Source: Pedobacter sp. KBS0701 (GTDB lineage: Bacteria > Bacteroidota > Bacteroidia > Sphingobacteriales > Sphingobacteriaceae). From it: a stretch of 64,000 nt of DNA. The notes beneath the pieces were generated by a model. That model did no database searches. It was given only the letters and a program-made list of their open reading frames with translations, and had not been told where the DNA came from. Location of the stretch: positions 2,232,001 through 2,296,000 of the forward strand of contig NZ_CP042171.1 of the NCBI RefSeq assembly GCF_005938645.2, given 5' to 3'. Made by a program: the position numbers and the translations under genes. The number at the start of each line of letters is the position of its first letter. Position 1 is the first letter of the stretch. Positions 60,425-64,000 of the stretch are shown piece by piece.

Positions 60425-62881
60425 CTATTGCTGATTGTTATCTTCGTTTTTCTTTCTTTCCTTTTCTTCCTGACGTTGTTTTCTTCTCAGTTCACGTTCT
60501 TCTTTTCTGGTTAGCGGAACCGTAGGGGTAACGGGATTTTGAGCAGGCTCTGTCTTCTTTTCTTCTTTTTTAACTTCAGGTTCATTGTTTACCGGTTCAG
60601 TAGTAACTGGTACTTCGGTAGGAACAGTAAAATCAGTAGAATCGACCGTTACGCTGTCAGTTGAAGTTGTATCCCTGATAATTCTTGGACTAGGGCAATT
60701 GTAAGTGCGGGTAATATCAACTGTTGCTTTAGGGAAGGGTCCGTAAGTATATCCTGATTTCGGATCGAGGTAAACTTTTTCCATAAACTTTGCAAAAATT
60801 GGCAGGGCAGTTCTCGATCCTTCACCTTGTTCACCGTTTTTAAAGTGGGCTGTTCTTTCATCACAACCTACCCAAACACCCGTTACCAGATCTTTAGTTA
60901 AGCCCATGTACCAGGCATCTACATAATCAGAAGAAGTACCTGTTTTACCACCAATCTGATTATTTTTCTTAAACAGGTTAGGCCATTCCCATAAGGCTTG
61001 GGAAGTACCTTCAGGTTCTTCCATACCACCACGGAACATATAGGTCATTAACCAGGCAATTTCTTCAGTTAAAACCCTTTTTGTTTTAGGTTTAAATTCG
61101 TCAATTAAATTGTTATCCTGATCGGTAATTTTCTCTACCAATATGGGGTCGGTTTTAATACCCTTATTCATGAAAGTAGCATAAGCTTTTACCATCTCGT
61201 AAACGGTAACATCATTTGATCCTAAACTTACGGATGGAACAGATTCTAAATGGCTATCAATACCACATTCGTGTGCATATTTAACCACGTTATCCCAGCC
61301 CACCTTTTCAGTTACCTGGGCAGTAATGGTATTTACCGATTTTGCCATGGCCCACCGTAAGCTCATTTCGCGGTAAGAAACACTGTAATCGGCATTTTTA
61401 GGCTCCCAGTATTTGGTCTGGCCCTTATCTTGATAAGCAATTTTAACCGGTTTATCAGTAAATTTATCACAAGGGCTCATGCCTTGTTCTAAAGCCGTTA
61501 AATAAGCAAATGGTTTAAAAGTAGAACCTGCCTGGCGTTTAGCCTGATTTACGTGATCGTATTTGAAAAACTTATGGTCTATACCGCCAACCCAAACTTT
61601 AATTTTACCGCTTGCGGGTTCCATGGTCATCATTCCCGTATTCATGATTTTTCCGTAATAACGGATTGAATCTAAAGTAGAGAATAAAGTATCGCGATCA
61701 CCTTTATATGTAAAAATCTGCATCCTTTTCTTTTTATTGAAATAGGCTTTAACAGAATCTGGATTATTCGGGAATTTCTTTTGTAAAAGGGCATAGATAG
61801 GCAGGTTTTTCATTGCTCTATCCGGATAATCAACTTTTTGCTTTTCAGAATCGTACCAGGGATCTTCGTTACCCCATACACTGTAAAACCTGCGCTGTAA
61901 AATCCTCATCTCATCCGCAACCGCTTCTTCGGCATACCCCTGCAATCTTGAATCAATGGTCGTGTAAATTTTCAATCCATCTTCATACAGGTCGTAACCA
62001 TTATCAGTACACCATTTCTCTAAATATTTTGCCACAGCTGCCCTTAAATAAGAGTCGCCATCGCTGCCATCCTGCATCTTGCCTTCTTTTAATTTGATGG
62101 GTTCTTTTGATAATTGCGTTAAACTATCTTTGCTCAGGTATTTGTACTTATTCATCTGCGCGAGTACCACATTTCTTCTTTCCAGTGCCTTTGCAGGATT
62201 TTTAGTTGGATTGTATAAGGTTGTGCCCTTTAACATTCCCACAAGCATAGCTGCATCGGTAGTGGATAAATCTTTGGCCTCTTTATCAAAATAAATCCGG
62301 CTCGCTGTTTTTATTCCATAAGTATTATTACCAAATGAAACGGTATTAAGGTACATCGTAATGATGTCGTTTTTAGAGTAATTAGATTCTAATTTTACTG
62401 CAGTCTGCCATTCTTTTAATTTTACAATCAATGTTCTTATTAATGGGATTTTAATTAATAATCCCTGTGATTTATTGTAACGTGTACGGTAAAGGTTTTT
62501 TGCTAATTGCTGGGTAATGGTACTGGCTCCACCATCCTTTCCTAACCCAATAACAGCGCGGCCAACTGCCTGTACATCAATACCCCAATGTTTATAAAAA
62601 CGCACGTCTTCGGTAGCAACCAGCGCATGCAATACACTAGGTGCAATTTCATTATAATTTACAGGGGTTCTGTTTTCTTTAAAGTACCTGCCAATCAGTT
62701 TTCCATCGGCAGTATAAAGTTCAGAACCAACACGCAGGGTAGGTGCTTTAATATCCCGAACACTTGGTGAGTAGCCGAAAAGCCACAAAAAGTTTAATTG
62801 AAGCGCAGAAAAGAAAATTATTATAAAAAATAAAACTATTGTAGAATAACGTAAGTACTTGTTTTTTATCTCTTTAAACAT
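60425..62881 (-). CDS. mrcA: Bifunctional penicillin-binding protein 1A
   Basis: Class A PBP that polymerises and cross-links peptidoglycan. The 818-residue protein has an N-terminal membrane helix (about 13-37), a glycosyltransferase domain (catalytic Glu91 in ATEDVRFYKHWGID, GGASTITQQLAKN), and a transpeptidase domain with Ser453-x2-Lys (AGSTFKPFA), SVN in MAKSVNTITAQ, and Lys646-Thr-Gly in GGKTGTSSDYVD. The last 90 residues are Pro, Glu and Lys-rich and probably disordered. It is 172 bases upstream of the gluzincin-propeller-barrel gene, the two preceding a beta-lactamase. Confidence 0.96.
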   Translation of the reverse strand: MFKEIKNKYLRYSTIVLFFIIIFFSALQLNFLWLFGYSPSVRDIKAPTLRVGSELYTADGKLIGRYFKENRTPVNYNEIAPSVLHALVATEDVRFYKHWGIDVQAVGRAVIGLGKDGGASTITQQLAKNLYRTRYNKSQGLLIKIPLIRTLIVKLKEWQTAVKLESNYSKNDIITMYLNTVSFGNNTYGIKTASRIYFDKEAKDLSTTDAAMLVGMLKGTTLYNPTKNPAKALERRNVVLAQMNKYKYLSKDSLTQLSKEPIKLKEGKMQDGSDGDSYLRAAVAKYLEKWCTDNGYDLYEDGLKIYTTIDSRLQGYAEEAVADEMRILQRRFYSVWGNEDPWYDSEKQKVDYPDRAMKNLPIYALLQKKFPNNPDSVKAYFNKKKRMQIFTYKGDRDTLFSTLDSIRYYGKIMNTGMMTMEPASGKIKVWVGGIDHKFFKYDHVNQAKRQAGSTFKPFAYLTALEQGMSPCDKFTDKPVKIAYQDKGQTKYWEPKNADYSVSYREMSLRWAMAKSVNTITAQVTEKVGWDNVVKYAHECGIDSHLESVPSVSLGSNDVTVYEMVKAYATFMNKGIKTDPILVEKITDQDNNLIDEFKPKTKRVLTEEIAWLMTYMFRGGMEEPEGTSQALWEWPNLFKKNNQIGGKTGTSSDYVDAWYMGLTKDLVTGVWVGCDERTAHFKNGEQGEGSRTALPIFAKFMEKVYLDPKSGYTYGPFPKATVDITRTYNCPSPRIIRDTTSTDSVTVDSTDFTVPTEVPVTTEPVNNEPEVKKEEKKTEPAQNPVTPTVPLTRKEERELRRKQRQEEKERKKNEDNNQQ

Positions 62882-63018
62882 ATTGGATAAGATGATCTTT
62901 AGGTAAAAGCTGTGGCGTTAAATATAAAAAACTCTATATGCAAATTAACGTATTTAATTTACTTATTTTTTAGTTCTATATTTAAATTATCGACGCATTG
63001 GTTTATCTAAAATAATAC

Positions 63019-63903
63019 ATGATTATGAAAAACGAATTTAAAGGATTAATTGTACAGGGAGATAAGAAATTTTCTTTAAAAAACCATAAAACAGATTTTA
63101 CCGGGGGGTATAACAAAGAAAAAGCTAAAGATGCATTGGTGAATTCGAAAATAGAGCTAAACCACTTACAGGAGAAATTATATGCATCTGGAAAACATTC
63201 GCTTCTGATTATCTTTCAGGCGATGGATGCCGCAGGAAAGGATAGTGCTTTAGAGCACGTAATGAGTGGCTTAAATCCACAGGGATGCCAGGTTTACAGT
63301 TTTAAAGTACCTACCTCTAAAGAATATCAGCATGATTTTTTGTGGAGACATTATAAGGCCTTGCCCGAACGTGGACGGATTGGCATCCATAACCGTTCGC
63401 ATTACGAGAATGTTTTGGTCTGCAAAGTACATCCTGAATATATTTTGAGTGAAAATATTCCGGGTTTTTCAGATGTAAAAAAGGTTAACAAAAATTTTTG
63501 GCAGCAACGTTATAAAAGCATTAAAAACTTTGAGGAACATTTAACCGCCAACGGAACAGTGATTCTGAAATTCTTTTTAAATGTAAGTAAAGCTGAACAG
63601 AAACAGCGCTTTCTGGATCGGATAGAGGATCCAACAAAAAACTGGAAATTTTCTTCCGGGGATATTAAAGAAAGGGCATTGTGGGATAAATATATGGATG
63701 CTTATGAAGATGCGATCAACGCAACAAGTACCGAAGAATTACCTTGGTATATTATACCAGCCGATAAAAAATGGTTTACGCGATTGGCTATTAGTGAGAT
63801 CATTGTAGATAAGTTAAAAAGTTTAGATCTTGAATTTCCGGTACTGGGAGAGGAAGAAACAGCAAAGCTGAGTGAAACCCAAAGTATTTTGCTAAGTGAG
63901 TAA
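63019..63903 (+). CDS. ppk2: Polyphosphate kinase 2 family protein
   Basis: A 294-residue PPK2 enzyme that moves phosphate between polyphosphate and nucleotides. It has the P-loop LLIIFQAMDAAGKDSALEHVMSGLNPQGCQVYSF (Walker A Ala-Ala-Gly-Lys-Asp-Ser), the lid/basic region DFLWRHYKALPERGRIGIHNRSHYENVLVCKVHPEY, and the later KFFLNVSKAEQKQRFLDR. The length fits class I or III single-domain PPK2, using ADP or AMP; the class cannot be read safely. It is divergent from PBP1A and convergent with rnpB. ATG at 63019 and 63025 are both possible starts. Confidence 0.92.
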   Translation: MIMKNEFKGLIVQGDKKFSLKNHKTDFTGGYNKEKAKDALVNSKIELNHLQEKLYASGKHSLLIIFQAMDAAGKDSALEHVMSGLNPQGCQVYSFKVPTSKEYQHDFLWRHYKALPERGRIGIHNRSHYENVLVCKVHPEYILSENIPGFSDVKKVNKNFWQQRYKSIKNFEEHLTANGTVILKFFLNVSKAEQKQRFLDRIEDPTKNWKFSSGDIKERALWDKYMDAYEDAINATSTEELPWYIIPADKKWFTRLAISEIIVDKLKSLDLEFPVLGEEETAKLSETQSILLSE

Positions 63904-63908
63904 AAAAA

Positions 63909-64000
63909 TGCAGGTCTATAAGCCGGGTTCTGTTTCCTGATTGCTCAGGCTTCTATCATTTATCCACTATAAACGTTGCCGTTTATCTCTAACGACCTAC
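63909..64000 (-). ncRNA. rnpB: RNase P RNA, 3' part, cut by window edge
   Basis: On the minus strand the sequence reads GTAGGTCGTTAGAGATAAACG, then ACAGAACCCGGCTTATAGACC and a T-run. ACAGAACCCGGCTTA is the conserved 3' end of bacterial RNase P RNA (the helix-P4 strand). About 92 bases of the 3' part are present and the rest lies outside the window. The T-run just after the GCA forms the transcript end, next to the convergent ppk2 stop. Confidence 0.9.

Overview
The window is AT-rich bacterial chromosome with all the marks of a Bacteroidota member, most likely Pedobacter or a close relative in the Sphingobacteriaceae. The evidence is a FecI/FecR-controlled SusC/SusD pair, TAnnTTTG-type promoter boxes, A-rich leaders in place of Shine-Dalgarno sites, and a set of families typical of the group (DUF3667, DUF4142, DUF5689, DUF3347, BFN-UVR fusion, B3 beta-lactamase of GOB type). 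The genus is inferred from overall protein character; no database search was run. No prophage, CRISPR array, insertion sequence or tRNA was found. The right edge holds the 3' end of the RNase P RNA and the left edge the 3' end of miaA.

Layout. 1-4.0 kb: miaA tail, two paralogous small outer-membrane proteins around an unknown lipoprotein, and a DUF3347 lipoprotein. 4.1-12.5 kb: citrate synthase, DUF3667 membrane protein, nucleoside transporter, BFN nuclease-like protein, etfBA, a TPR protein and a chromate transporter. 13-21.9 kb: dnaB, rlmB, then envelope sugar genes (GDP-mannose and KDO synthesis: manC, kdsD, kdsA) around recQ. 22.2-25.9 kb: a three-gene periplasmic molybdenum aldehyde oxidoreductase. 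26-30.3 kb: secreted subtilase, DUF4142, GNAT, YajQ and a Lys/Ala-rich histone-H1-like protein. 30.4-38.7 kb: a polyphosphate and pentose-phosphate block. ppk1-ppx run on the plus strand, and ppgK-gnd-zwf-pgl-DUF5655 run on the minus strand. A beheaded ATPase relic lies between them.

38.8-52.5 kb: a sterol-desaturase-family protein, then a sigma/anti-sigma/SusC/SusD/DUF5689 locus followed by a calcineurin-type phosphoesterase, a glycerophosphodiesterase and an SGNH hydrolase. This looks like a scavenging locus for a phosphodiester-containing substrate. Two copies of a small terminal-inverted-repeat element frame the phosphoesterase gene. 52.5-64 kb: bioF-bioD, a Spy-like periplasmic protein, a LexA-like repressor facing a GIY-YIG protein across an operator-rich gap, a GOB-like metallo-beta-lactamase downstream of a large gluzincin/propeller/barrel protein, PBP1A, PPK2, and rnpB.

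Themes. Polyphosphate appears at least four times (PPK1, Ppx/GppA, polyphosphate-type glucokinase, PPK2), with the glucokinase leading an oxidative pentose phosphate operon. Intergenic regions carry many REP-like palindromes and MITE-like elements of several families. The most unusual items are the gluzincin-propeller-barrel protein and its beta-lactamase partner, the phosphodiester SusCD locus, the repressor operator array, a sigma-54-type promoter before a small porin-like gene, and promoter -7 boxes placed so close to start codons that leaderless transcripts are predicted.
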